Source of the DNA: JBBPZK01 sp965219175
GTDB lineage: Bacteria; Actinomycetota; Rubrobacteria; Rubrobacterales; Rubrobacteraceae
Reading direction: 5' to 3'
Length of the DNA: 64,000 nucleotides
NCBI GenBank assembly: GCA_965219175.1
Contig: CBDCNI010000001.1
Location: forward strand, 3,162,001-3,226,000
Positions 26,222 through 34,157 of this stretch are shown piece after piece; the stretch's first letter is position 1, and each line of letters opens with the position of its first letter. Under the pieces are notes generated by a model, which made no database searches, was not told the origin of the DNA, and saw only the letters and a program-made list of their open reading frames with translations. Made by a program: the position numbers and the translations under genes.

Positions 26222-27027
26222 CTACGAGCCCGCACGCCGGAACATCCAAGACTCCAGGCGTTCTTTGTAGACGAACCCGAGCGCCAGGATCACGGCGACC
26301 GTGATACCAACCGAGATCCAGGTCGCCGTGGAGCTTGTCACCCAATCTGCGGCCAGGAGCGCCGTCATTGTACTTCCCGGTATCCTCCCAACGACCATTA
26401 TCAACAGGAATCGTCTGAAGGAGATCGCGGAGAGCCCAGCGAGGGCGACCACCGCGTCGTCGGGCATGAAGGGGAAGAGCAGTATCGCGAACAGCCACCA
26501 TCCCTTGGCGTCGAGGATGCCGACGTACTTACGATAAATTCCCTTCCCACGAGCCGCACAACCAGCGGCTCGCCCCACAGGCGCACCGCGGTAAAGATCA
26601 GGATGGATCCAACAACCGAACCGGTCAGGGCAAGCGCAAGACCCTCCCAGACGCCGAAGACGAGGGCCCCGGCCAGAGCTATGGGACCGGCGGGGATGGG
26701 GCTGGCGATCACCTGCGCCATCATGATGGAGATGTAGACGAACGGCGCCCACGCGCCGAACGAGAGGATCCAATTCTGTATGCCGACCGCGCTGATATTG
26801 CCCACCAGGGCGACGAGACCGTTCACGTCAGAGCGCAACCCCGGAGACAGCAGATACGCGAGCACCAAAGTCCCGATGACCGAAAGAAACGCTATGGTCC
26901 AACGCCCTCCCGGTACCCGAATACCTAACAAAGTCCCCGATGATAACTTCGAACCTTCCCCGACTTGACCCTCTGATGCCCCAGGCTCGCTGTCCGTGCG
27001 TCTTACCGCTAGAGTGGTATTCGGCAT
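26222..27027 (-). pseudogene. VTT-domain membrane protein, frameshifted paralog
   Basis: Residues up to RLWGEPLVVRLVG read in one frame (27027 to about 26545) and the rest, from GIYRKYVGILDAKGWWLFAIL to the end, in another (to 26222). The joined sequence is closely similar to the intact VTT protein at 13018-13812 over its whole length. A single indel near 26545 explains the break; a sequencing error cannot be excluded. AGGAGGTG precedes the start. Confidence 0.78.
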
Positions 27028-27124
27028 TTGATTTTCCACCTCCTGCTACGTTAGTGTGACTGCTTGGAGAAGAGGCCGGAACCTCCTGCAGAACCTCGAC
27101 CGGGTAGGCCACCCTCCCCCACTC

Positions 27125-27910
27125 TCATATCTCCTTCTCTCTGTTAATCGCAGCGGATTCTTCTTCGAATGCCCGGAGTCGCCGCGTGAACCGGTCGGGG
27201 GCGACGAGGTGCGGGTAGTGACCATAGTCGTTCCAGACCTCAAGCTGGGCCTGCGGCAGCCAGTTCGCGAGCCAGGCGGCGTACGACGGACCGGGGTCGG
27301 CGCCGCACAACGCGAGATACGGAACGTCGATCGCGGCAGCCCACCCTTTCACGATGTTCTCGTACGCGTCCGGATCGAGCTCAATCATCTGCGACCAGAC
27401 GCCGAGGAGCACGTCCTGCTCGATACGACGGCCGGCGTTGACGCGTTCCCAGGCCGCGCTGGACAAGGGGCCGCGTAGGGTACCGAGCAGATCGGTTGCG
27501 ACGGCCCGGTAGCGGTCAGTTCGTATCGCGGGAGCGACGCGCTTGGCAAGCTGCTGCTGCGCCGTAACGTCCAGCGGGGAGTCGATGTTGATGACGCCGC
27601 GCGACGGGAACTTGACGGCGTACGCGGTGGCCACCATCCCTCCGAGCGAGTGGTCGATGACGATCGGCAGGTCGTCACCGACTAGCGGTGCGATGTCGGC
27701 AGCCATGTCAGTCTTTAGGTAGCTGTTTGCCTGTGGCGAAGCGCCGTGCCCGCGCAGGTCGACACGCAACACGCGGTGATCCACAACGAGGTCATCCATG
27801 AGCGGGTCCCACGAGCGGGTGCTCTCACTGAGGCCGTGGATGAGCACGAGCAGCGGCCCGGTGCCGCGGACGTCGTGGTGAAGGTCGATTGTAGTGGTCT
27901 GGCTGGTCAT
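27125..27910 (-). CDS. alpha/beta hydrolase
   Basis: This 261-aa complete hydrolase has LVLIHGLSESTRSWDPL (oxyanion HG), VIDHSLGGMVATAYA (nucleophile Ser in DHSLGG, unusual D for G before HS), LALCGADPGPSY (acid region) and DYGHYPHLVAPDRF (catalytic His). The substrate is unknown. It sits between the VTT paralog and the cupin, an order repeated in decayed form at 13.0-17.1 kb. Confidence 0.82.
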   Translation of the reverse strand: MTSQTTTIDLHHDVRGTGPLLVLIHGLSESTRSWDPLMDDLVVDHRVLRVDLRGHGASPQANSYLKTDMAADIAPLVGDDLPIVIDHSLGGMVATAYAVKFPSRGVINIDSPLDVTAQQQLAKRVAPAIRTDRYRAVATDLLGTLRGPLSSAAWERVNAGRRIEQDVLLGVWSQMIELDPDAYENIVKGWAAAIDVPYLALCGADPGPSYAAWLANWLPQAQLEVWNDYGHYPHLVAPDRFTRRLRAFEEESAAINREKEI

Positions 27911-28043
27911 GTGAACTCCTTCAAAGAGTGAATCTGCGGTCGCGCCGCGCGATGCGACAAGGACGGGTAATCCAACACGTCGACAACGTCCACGTCGGGC
28001 GGACCCTGGTCCTAAGCGCGACTACGCGACTTGCTCAATCTAG

Positions 28044-28610
28044 TTAGCGTACCGGCGGCGTGGTTGCCCACCCGCTATCGGTCAGCGACGACCAGTAGTT
28101 GCTCATGAACTGTATGAGCTGCTCGACTCCCGGTGCTTCGAAGTCGGCAGGCGGCAGCTCGCGCTGTTCTGCGGGCGTACCGAGGCCGACCATCACCTGC
28201 TCGATGCCGCCCGGCATATACCCGTTGAGCGCATGGGCGTCGCCGTCGATGACCTTGAAGCTGTGGTCGGTGCCGCGCGGCACCCAGACCGAGTCGCCGG
28301 CCTGCGCCCGTAGGGCATTGCCGCCGACGCGCATGTCCATCGTACCGTCAAAGACGTAGAACCACTCGTCGCAGGGGTGCATGTGCGGGGGCGGCCCGCT
28401 TCCCTCGCGCATCCACTGCTCGATGACGCAGAAGGCGCCACCGGTCTGGTAGGAGTCGGCGAGGATGACCCACAGGGTGTCGAAGAACCAGTAGGCCTGT
28501 CCGGTGTCGCGGTTGAGGGTGAACGGGTCCGGCGTGGTGGTGTTCGGTGTGTTGGTGTTTGTGAGCGGCAACGTTGCGTGGCTCACTCCTGGCAAGGATT
28601 GGTGGCGCAT
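28044..28610 (-). CDS. cupin-domain protein, copy B
   Basis: This 188-aa single cupin has an intact first motif (PPPHMHPCDEWFYVF) and second motif (PRGTDHSFKV), so it probably binds a metal. It closely matches the cupin at 16579-17094 from PFTLNRDTGQAYWFFDTLW to the end but has a different N-terminus. The exact start is unsure: the first ATG lacks a ribosome site. It is co-directional with the hydrolase at 27125-27910. Confidence 0.8.
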   Translation of the reverse strand: MRHQSLPGVSHATLPLTNTNTPNTTTPDPFTLNRDTGQAYWFFDTLWVILADSYQTGGAFCVIEQWMREGSGPPPHMHPCDEWFYVFDGTMDMRVGGNALRAQAGDSVWVPRGTDHSFKVIDGDAHALNGYMPGGIEQVMVGLGTPAEQRELPPADFEAPGVEQLIQFMSNYWSSLTDSGWATTPPVR

Positions 28611-28630
28611 CGGATGCCTCGCGCAATGCT

Positions 28631-29263
28631 TCAGCCTTCTGTCTCTGCTAAATGTATTGCGAGGGTGCTGCGGAAGGCGTCGCGTGTCTTGGTGATGAGG
28701 TCGCTGGGGTCAGTGGCCAGGATGCGGCCGCTGGAGTAGCAGGCCACCGCAAGTTGCGCCGCGATGGTGGCGACGTCGAGGGGAGCGTCGTGCTTGAGGA
28801 GTGCTTTCGCAAATTCGTTCGCGATGTACTGGTGCTTCACCGCCTCGCGTGCGCGCAGTTCCTCGTGTGCGTCGACGAGCAGCGTGTGCCGTTGGTAGGA
28901 AACAACGTCGGCAGTGGCCTGCATGCACAATCGGAGCACGAGCGGTTCGAGTGCGCTCACAGCGCCTGCAAGAGAGTCCACGGACTGCGCGGGGGTCCAC
29001 ACGTCGGATGTGGCGTCGGTGATGGCGTCGAACATGGCCTGTTCTTTGGCGAAGACAACCTCGGTCTTATCCGCAAAATGCCGGAAGAACGTGGTGCGTC
29101 CCACCTCGGCACGCTCTGCGATGTCTGTGACGGAGACACTGTCGAAACCTCGCGCGGCGAACAGGGTATCCGCAGCTTCGATGATCCTGCTGCGCGCTGC
29201 GCGCTGCTTCCGTTCGACCAAGGACAGCGGGGGTTCCTTCGCCGCAGAGGATCGCTCGGTCAT
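28631..29263 (-). CDS. TetR-family transcriptional regulator
   Basis: This 210-aa regulator has a TetR HTH at about residues 25-70 (IIEAADTLFAARGFDSVSVTDIAERAEVGRTTFFRHFADK). It is divergent from the SnoaL-DUF6640-MDR operon, and two 34-bp tandem repeats lie between them. It is not closely related to the TetR at 17.3 kb, although it holds the same place next to the paralogous cupin. Confidence 0.86.
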   Translation of the reverse strand: MTERSSAAKEPPLSLVERKQRAARSRIIEAADTLFAARGFDSVSVTDIAERAEVGRTTFFRHFADKTEVVFAKEQAMFDAITDATSDVWTPAQSVDSLAGAVSALEPLVLRLCMQATADVVSYQRHTLLVDAHEELRAREAVKHQYIANEFAKALLKHDAPLDVATIAAQLAVACYSSGRILATDPSDLITKTRDAFRSTLAIHLAETEG

Positions 29264-29292
29264 AGCAGCACTATACCGCAATTGTGACCGGC

Positions 29293-29365
29293 GTACCGAA
29301 CCGGATGGAGTGTGTTACGGTACTGCGTACCAAATCGGATGGAGTGTGTTACGATACTGCGTACC
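29293..29365. repeat. 34-bp tandem repeat (two copies), probable TetR operators
   Basis: Two units begin at 29293 and 29327 and differ at four positions; a third partial GTACC follows. Each unit contains GGATGGAGTGTGTTACG and joins to the next through the near-palindrome GGTAC-TGC-GTACC. They lie between the divergent TetR gene and the SnoaL gene, where a TetR protein would control both promoters. Confidence 0.65.
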
Positions 29366-29380
29366 CAACAAGGAGGAACC

Positions 29381-29791
29381 ATGCTCACTGCGGATGCTCG
29401 CCTGCATATTTCCGAGACTCTCGCCCGTCACGCGTTCGTGGTCGACGAGAACCAACTGGACCAGCTCGGGGAGGTGTTCACCCCGGAGGCCACGTACGAC
29501 ATGACCAGCTCAGGGATGGGCACCTTCCAGGGCCTCGAGGCCCTGAGTGCTGCCGCGGGGCAGCTATTCGCTTCCGGGCACGCGCCGCTGTCGCATTTCG
29601 TGACAAACATCATCATCACGCAGACAGGAGAGTCGACGGCGTCGGTGCGGTCCAAGGGGCTGATGATCATGCACGACGGTGGTGTGCACGGTGTGGTGTA
29701 CGACGACACGGTCACCCTGTACGAGGGTCGCTGGCTGATCGCGAGCCGAGTCATCCTGCCCCTCCGCGATGCTGCCAGCGACGAGCACTGA
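29381..29791 (+). CDS. SnoaL-like / NTF2-fold protein
   Basis: This 136-aa protein has the SnoaL_4-type pattern (LARHAFVVDENQLDQLGEVFTPEATYDM, ASRVILPLR). Such proteins are small isomerases, hydratases or dehydratases, or accessory subunits. AAGGAGGAACC precedes the ATG at 29381. Its stop overlaps the next start (TGATG), so it is coupled to the DUF6640 gene. Confidence 0.8.
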   Translation: MLTADARLHISETLARHAFVVDENQLDQLGEVFTPEATYDMTSSGMGTFQGLEALSAAAGQLFASGHAPLSHFVTNIIITQTGESTASVRSKGLMIMHDGGVHGVVYDDTVTLYEGRWLIASRVILPLRDAASDEH

Positions 29792-30207
29792 TGCAAGCGA
29801 AGACTCTGGGCAAGGCGCTGATCTCGGCGACCGCTGTGGCCCAGATGGTTGGCCCGTTCGTGTTCGATTTCAACGAAACCCACATCTACAACAAGTCTTG
29901 GCCTCCGCATGCCAAGTTCCACAACGCGCAGACGATGAGTTCCGGCGTGGCATTGTCGGTGGCCACGCTGGTGAACCTGTGGCGTCCCGGCTCTGGGCGT
30001 GTGGGCGTGGACGCGGCAGCCCTTTCCGCGTCGGTGTACTGGGTGAGCCAACTCTCCGCGTTTTTCTACCCCGGGACGGCGAGCGTGGACCCGCCCGGGA
30101 AAGACAACTGGCCGCAGTTGCGGTTCACGATCCCCATCCTGACCGTCATCGGTACCGGTTGGGCCCTGACGCGTCGTGGGCTGAGCGCTACGAGGAAAAA
30201 CCGATGA
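29791..30207 (+). CDS. DUF6640-like membrane protein, copy 2
   Basis: This 138-aa protein keeps the DUF6640 block FNETHIYNKSWPPHAKFHNAQTMSSG and four hydrophobic segments, but is more divergent than copies 1 and 3. It overlaps both neighbours (TGATG before, ATGA after), so it is made together with the SnoaL protein and the MDR oxidoreductase. That tight coupling suggests a shared task. Confidence 0.75.
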   Translation: MQAKTLGKALISATAVAQMVGPFVFDFNETHIYNKSWPPHAKFHNAQTMSSGVALSVATLVNLWRPGSGRVGVDAAALSASVYWVSQLSAFFYPGTASVDPPGKDNWPQLRFTIPILTVIGTGWALTRRGLSATRKNR

Positions 30208-31136
30208 AACGCTTGCAGTACCACCGCTACGGCGGCCCCGACGTCCTCGCCCTGGAAGACACGGCTACCCCGCTCCCAGGCCGACGCCAGGTGCTGGTGC
30301 GAGTGCGTGCAGCCGCCGCGAACGCAATGGACTGGAAGATGCGCAACGGCGAGATGCGCGCGATGACTGGCCGTAAGTTCCCTCGCGGTGTCGGCCACGA
30401 TTTTGCCGGGATCATCGAACGAGTCGGAGAGGGCGTGACCCGCCTCCAGGCCGGTGACGAAGTGCTGGGAGCGGCGCCCCTGCAACAGGCAGGAGCGTTC
30501 GCGGAGTTCGTGATCGCAGACGAACGGTCTGTCGCTCAGAAGCCTGACGCTCTCTCCTTCGCCCAAGCCGCCACCCTGCCCGTCGTCGGCCTCACCGCCT
30601 ACCAGGCTGTTACGAAGGCCGGCGAACTACAGCCGGGGCAGCGCATATTCATCAACGGCTGCCTTGGTGGAGTCGGCCGCGTAGCCGTGCAGGTCGCAAT
30701 CGGTGTGGGCGCCTATGTGGCTGGTAGCTGCCGGTCGGGATCAGAAGCAGAAGCTCACCAGCTTGGCGTCGACACTGTCGTCGCCTTCAATCTCGATCCC
30801 GCACCCTTGACTGGTCGGTTCGATGTCGTCTTCGACACGGCAGGAACTCTGCCTTACGCCACCGCACGACGGATGCTCAAGCCCGACGGGCGAATCATCG
30901 ACATCGTCCCCTCTATAGCAAAGTTTGCACGCAGCATCTTGCCTGGCCCCTACACCGCATTCATGGGCCGGCCCGACAGCGACGACCTGCAACACGTCGC
31001 CGATGCCGCTGGACGAGGAAACATCGCTACCCGCATCTCTCGCACCGTCACCCTTGCCGACGCCATCCCGGCTCTCATCGATCTCGAGAACGCCCCCACC
31101 TCCAGCGGCGGAAAACTCGTCATCACCACCGACTGA
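30204..31136 (+). CDS. NAD(P)-dependent MDR-family oxidoreductase
   Basis: This 310-aa zinc-free MDR enzyme has MKRLQYHRYGGPDVLAL, AANAMDWKMRNGEM, GHDFAGIIERVG and a Rossmann motif INGCLGGVGRVAVQVA (Cys where Ala/Gly is usual). It is probably a quinone or enone reductase. It is the last gene of the three-gene coupled operon under the divergent TetR. A C-terminal scrap of another MDR gene follows at 31176. Confidence 0.87.
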   Translation: MKRLQYHRYGGPDVLALEDTATPLPGRRQVLVRVRAAAANAMDWKMRNGEMRAMTGRKFPRGVGHDFAGIIERVGEGVTRLQAGDEVLGAAPLQQAGAFAEFVIADERSVAQKPDALSFAQAATLPVVGLTAYQAVTKAGELQPGQRIFINGCLGGVGRVAVQVAIGVGAYVAGSCRSGSEAEAHQLGVDTVVAFNLDPAPLTGRFDVVFDTAGTLPYATARRMLKPDGRIIDIVPSIAKFARSILPGPYTAFMGRPDSDDLQHVADAAGRGNIATRISRTVTLADAIPALIDLENAPTSSGGKLVITTD

Positions 31137-31796
31137 CATGTTGCGAGCCATGCCGCTCACTAGCGACCAGAGATGCGCTCCAATTCACCATTGCGCGCAC
31201 CGTCCCTCTTCAGGGCGCCATCGAGGCGCTGACCGGCGTGGAGGAGAACGGGATACCGAAAAGCGGCAAGCTCATCATCTTGCCCGACCCATCTTCCCAC
31301 CCCGCGGGGGTGGCTTCAAGGAGTACTTTGTGACCATCGCCTTCTGGGTCGTTGTCGGCGTCAACGACTGTTTTCGTGTTCGCCGCTACGGTGTTCGCGG
31401 CGGCCGTCGCGCTCTAGGAACCTGCATTGGTGGCGTGCCGCCCCGAGCGCACCATCTCTGGAAAGGCGCCTGGGCCGAGCCCGCAGATGATCGGACCGCG
31501 CCCGCATGCATGGTGAGCCGGCGTTTGCACCGACCAGCGCGGAGATAGCGTCATCTGGCGCCACCGAACTGTCCTCCGCAGCGCGACACGGTTCCCTGCT
31601 AAAGGACGTCCCAGAGCAACGCTGCTCTCAAGGCCTGCGCGGTTCTGTATTCGTGCCGAAAACGAACGATTTCGCTACATCGAGGGGTGATGCCGGTAGG
31701 CAGTGCTTCCTGACGGCGTGTCTTGTAGCGAAAGTCAGTCTCGGAATCTACGTTCCGCTACTACCCCTGCTGGTCGGGTTTCGCTACGTTCTCCTC
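31137..31796. other. remnant-rich stretch before the serine recombinase
   Basis: Apart from the MDR scrap at 31176-31325 no gene is recognised. TTTCGCTAC occurs near 31669 and 31780 on the plus strand and once inverted (GTAGCGAAA, near 31726) upstream of the recombinase. These may be resolution-site or transposon-end motifs. Confidence 0.4.
31176..31325 (+). pseudogene. C-terminal remnant of an MDR oxidoreductase
   Basis: The frame reads LQFTIARTVPLQGAIEALTGVE..GIPKSGKLIILPDPS, the usual end of quinone-reductase type MDR proteins. No upstream part is present. It is a second MDR gene lost to rearrangement, directly behind an intact one. Confidence 0.6.
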
Positions 31797-32399
31797 ATGG
31801 GTCACCTCCTTGGATACGCGCGCGTGTCGACCACCGACCAGGACGCCGCGCTGCAGATCGACGCACTCAACGCGGCCGGCTGCTTCCGCGTGTTCGTCGA
31901 CACCATGTCCGGGTCCCTCGAACACCGACCCGAGCTCGACAAGCTCCTCGACCAAATCCGCCCCGGCGACACCCTCGTCGTCTGGCGACTTGACCGGCTC
32001 GGCCGATCCATCCGCCACCTCATCGACCAGCTCCACGCCCTCGCCGAACGCGGGATCGGGTTCCGATCCCTGCAAGAGACCATCGACACCACCTCACCCG
32101 GCGGCCGCCTCGTCTTCCACGTATTCGCGGCCCTGGCCGAGTTCGAACGGGACCTCATCAAGGAACGCACCAACGCCGGCCTCGCCGCAGCGCGTGCCCG
32201 CGGACGCGCCGGCGGCCGGCCCTCCCGACTCTCCGCCGACCAGGTGCGCACCGCGCGGCGACTGTACGAGCAGCAGGACATGACCGTCGCGCAGATCGGC
32301 GACGTCCTCGGCGTCAGCCGAACGACCATCTACCGTGCACTTGCGAAGCACACAGAGCCCATCACGGCGCGACGCAACAAGCCCTCCCCGACGACGTAG
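31797..32399 (+). CDS. serine recombinase (resolvase/invertase family)
   Basis: This 200-aa protein has the catalytic serine in LLGYARVSTTDQDAALQ, the RLDRLGRS motif, the long E helix (FAALAEFERDLIKERTNAGL) and a C-terminal HTH (MTVAQIGDVLGVSRTTIYRAL). It is full length for the Tn3 resolvase/Hin group. It is directly followed by a DDE transposase gene, a pair typical of some transposons. Confidence 0.92.
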   Translation: MGHLLGYARVSTTDQDAALQIDALNAAGCFRVFVDTMSGSLEHRPELDKLLDQIRPGDTLVVWRLDRLGRSIRHLIDQLHALAERGIGFRSLQETIDTTSPGGRLVFHVFAALAEFERDLIKERTNAGLAAARARGRAGGRPSRLSADQVRTARRLYEQQDMTVAQIGDVLGVSRTTIYRALAKHTEPITARRNKPSPTT

Positions 32400-32404
32400 C
32401 GGCC

Positions 32405-33150
32405 ATGGACGCGGACGAGCGGTGGCGAATCCTTCGACTCCACGTCGAAGACGCCATCCCGCTCGCCGACATCGCCCGAACGACCGGTGTCCCGCGTCGG
32501 ACCCTGACGCGGTGGCTGGCCCGCTACCGAACCGGCGGCTATGACGGGCTGCAGGATCCTGCCCGGCGAGACCGGGGCACGCGACGCACGCCGCCCGACC
32601 TCGTGCGACTCATCGAGGGACTGGTGCTGACCAGACCGCGCCCGTCGATCGCCACGATCCACCGACAGCTCATTCAGCACAGCGAAGACCAAAGCGTTCC
32701 ACCGCCGTCGTACTCGACGGTGCAGAACATCGTCCGTGCACTCGACCCGGGCATGGTGACCCTCGCGCTCGACGGGTCAGCGTCGTACCGCGACAAGCAC
32801 GAGCTCCTGCTGCGCCGCCAGGCAGATCGGCCAAACGCGATCTGGCAGGCCGACCACACGATGCTCGACATCCTGATCGTCGACCCGGACGGCAAATCGA
32901 CCCGTCCCTGGCTGACCGTCGTCCTCGACGACCACTCCCGAGCCGTGTGCGGGTACCTGGTATTCCTCGGCGCTCCCTCGGCTGCGAACACAGCACTCGC
33001 GCTCCGACAAGCGATCTGGCACAAGGCCCAGCCCGGCTGGCCCGTCTGCGGAATCCCCGACGTGCTCTACACCGACCACGGCTCCGACTTCACCAGCCAC
33101 TGGCTCGGCGCGACCGCAGCATCGCTGCACCTCCGGATCATCCACTCCGC
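32405..33150 (+). pseudogene. IS481-like DDE transposase, truncated
   Basis: The frame opens with an HTH (ADIARTTGVPRRTLTRWLARY) and carries an rve-type DDE domain with D in IWQADHTMLDIL and D in YTDHGSDFTSHW. The similarity ends at LHLRIIHSAVG; the catalytic Glu region and C-terminus are missing. The frame then runs on into DUF6640 DNA in the wrong frame. The exact family within the rve group is not certain. Confidence 0.72.
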
Positions 33151-33638
33151 GGTCGGCCCGCCGCCTTATCTCGGCCGCCGGCCCCCGCGCCGCGAAACCA
33201 CCAGGCTTCCCCTGGGGCAGGGCGCTGATCTCCGCCTCCGCCGTCGCCGCGCCGCTCGGCGCCTTCGCCGCCGACTGGAACCGGACCCACATCTACAATC
33301 CCAATTGGCCCCCGCATGCGAAGTTCCATAATGCCCAGACCATGGTCTCCGGCATCCAGACCGCGGCGCTGAGCCTGTTGCAGCTGTGGGGCCCGAGCGT
33401 CGACGAGCGATCCTCCCTTCGCTGGGGGACGGCGCTCGCGGTGCTGTACTGGATGTCGCAGGACGCAGCGCCCTTCTTCCCTGGCACGGCGCTGTTCGAT
33501 CCGGAGTTTGTGGATGAGTTACCCAAGATCGCCGGGGTCAGGTTAAACGTAGTGATAATGCAGGTGTTGGTGATGTACCCGTTGATCATCGCGGGCTACG
33601 CGCTCGAGTCCCGGCGGCTGGGCAGGACCGGCCGATGA
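33148..33638 (+). pseudogene. DUF6640-like membrane protein, copy 3 (5'-truncated)
   Basis: From the join with the transposase the frame reads RSARRLISAA..GFPWGRALISASAVAAPLGAFAADWNRTHIYNP, very close to copy 1 (11959-12471) and continuing to the normal C-terminus (YALESRRLGRTGR). The first ten or so residues and the start codon are lost. An internal ATG at 33342 would leave out the conserved block. The join with the transposase is at about 33147-33155. Confidence 0.72.
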
Positions 33639-33718
33639 CCCCACCGCAGAGCGATCAGGTCCCGCGCGTCGCGGGAGCGGCACGAATCGAGGACCACCGA
33701 AGGCGATCTGGAGGTGAA

Positions 33719-33871
33719 ATGGTTGGCGGAGCGCGCGAGGACGGGAACATCCTGATCTCTGGCGCGGGCATAGCCGGGCCCGCGCTGGCTTATTGGCTGC
33801 GCCGTTACGGGATCAACCCCACAGTGGTGGAGCCAGCACCCGGCATGATTCTTGCCACGCTGTGTCGGTAG
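33719..33871 (+). pseudogene. N-terminal fragment of a FAD-dependent monooxygenase
   Basis: With GGAGGTGAA upstream, the frame starts MVGGAREDGNILISGAGIAGPALAYW and continues RYGINPTVVEPAP, the dinucleotide-binding start of PHBH/TetX-like monooxygenases (normally about 400 aa). It stops after about 50 codons. The rest is absent, so it is a truncation at the right end of the third DUF6640 module. Confidence 0.65.
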
Positions 33872-34157
33872 CCTCAGGCTTATGAGAGTGGCGTCCGGCC
33901 AACACGGTTAGCGGATTCTATCGTACTTTTGGTGGTTGGCGTGGAGACAAAAATCGTGGAGTTGCTACGGTTAGTTGGACTAATAGAGACTCGGTTCCAG
34001 AAGTCTACGTGACGGAGAGCAAGAAGTAGAATGCGAGTAGCGCTCGTGCAGTATGATCTTGCGCCACTACTCGCGGTCCGTCTTCGCGCATCTGTAGTTG
34101 GGATGGCCGCTTGACGAGGAAAGCGATGCCCTTCAGACGGGCAATGGAGAGGATACC
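33872..34157. other. intergenic region
   Basis: No gene is seen; it is less GC-rich than its surroundings and lies between the monooxygenase stub and the antiporter gene. Confidence 0.35.

Noticed and set aside
29293..29365. CRISPR-like repeats
   Set aside because: Only two contiguous units with no spacers and no cas genes; they fit operators.
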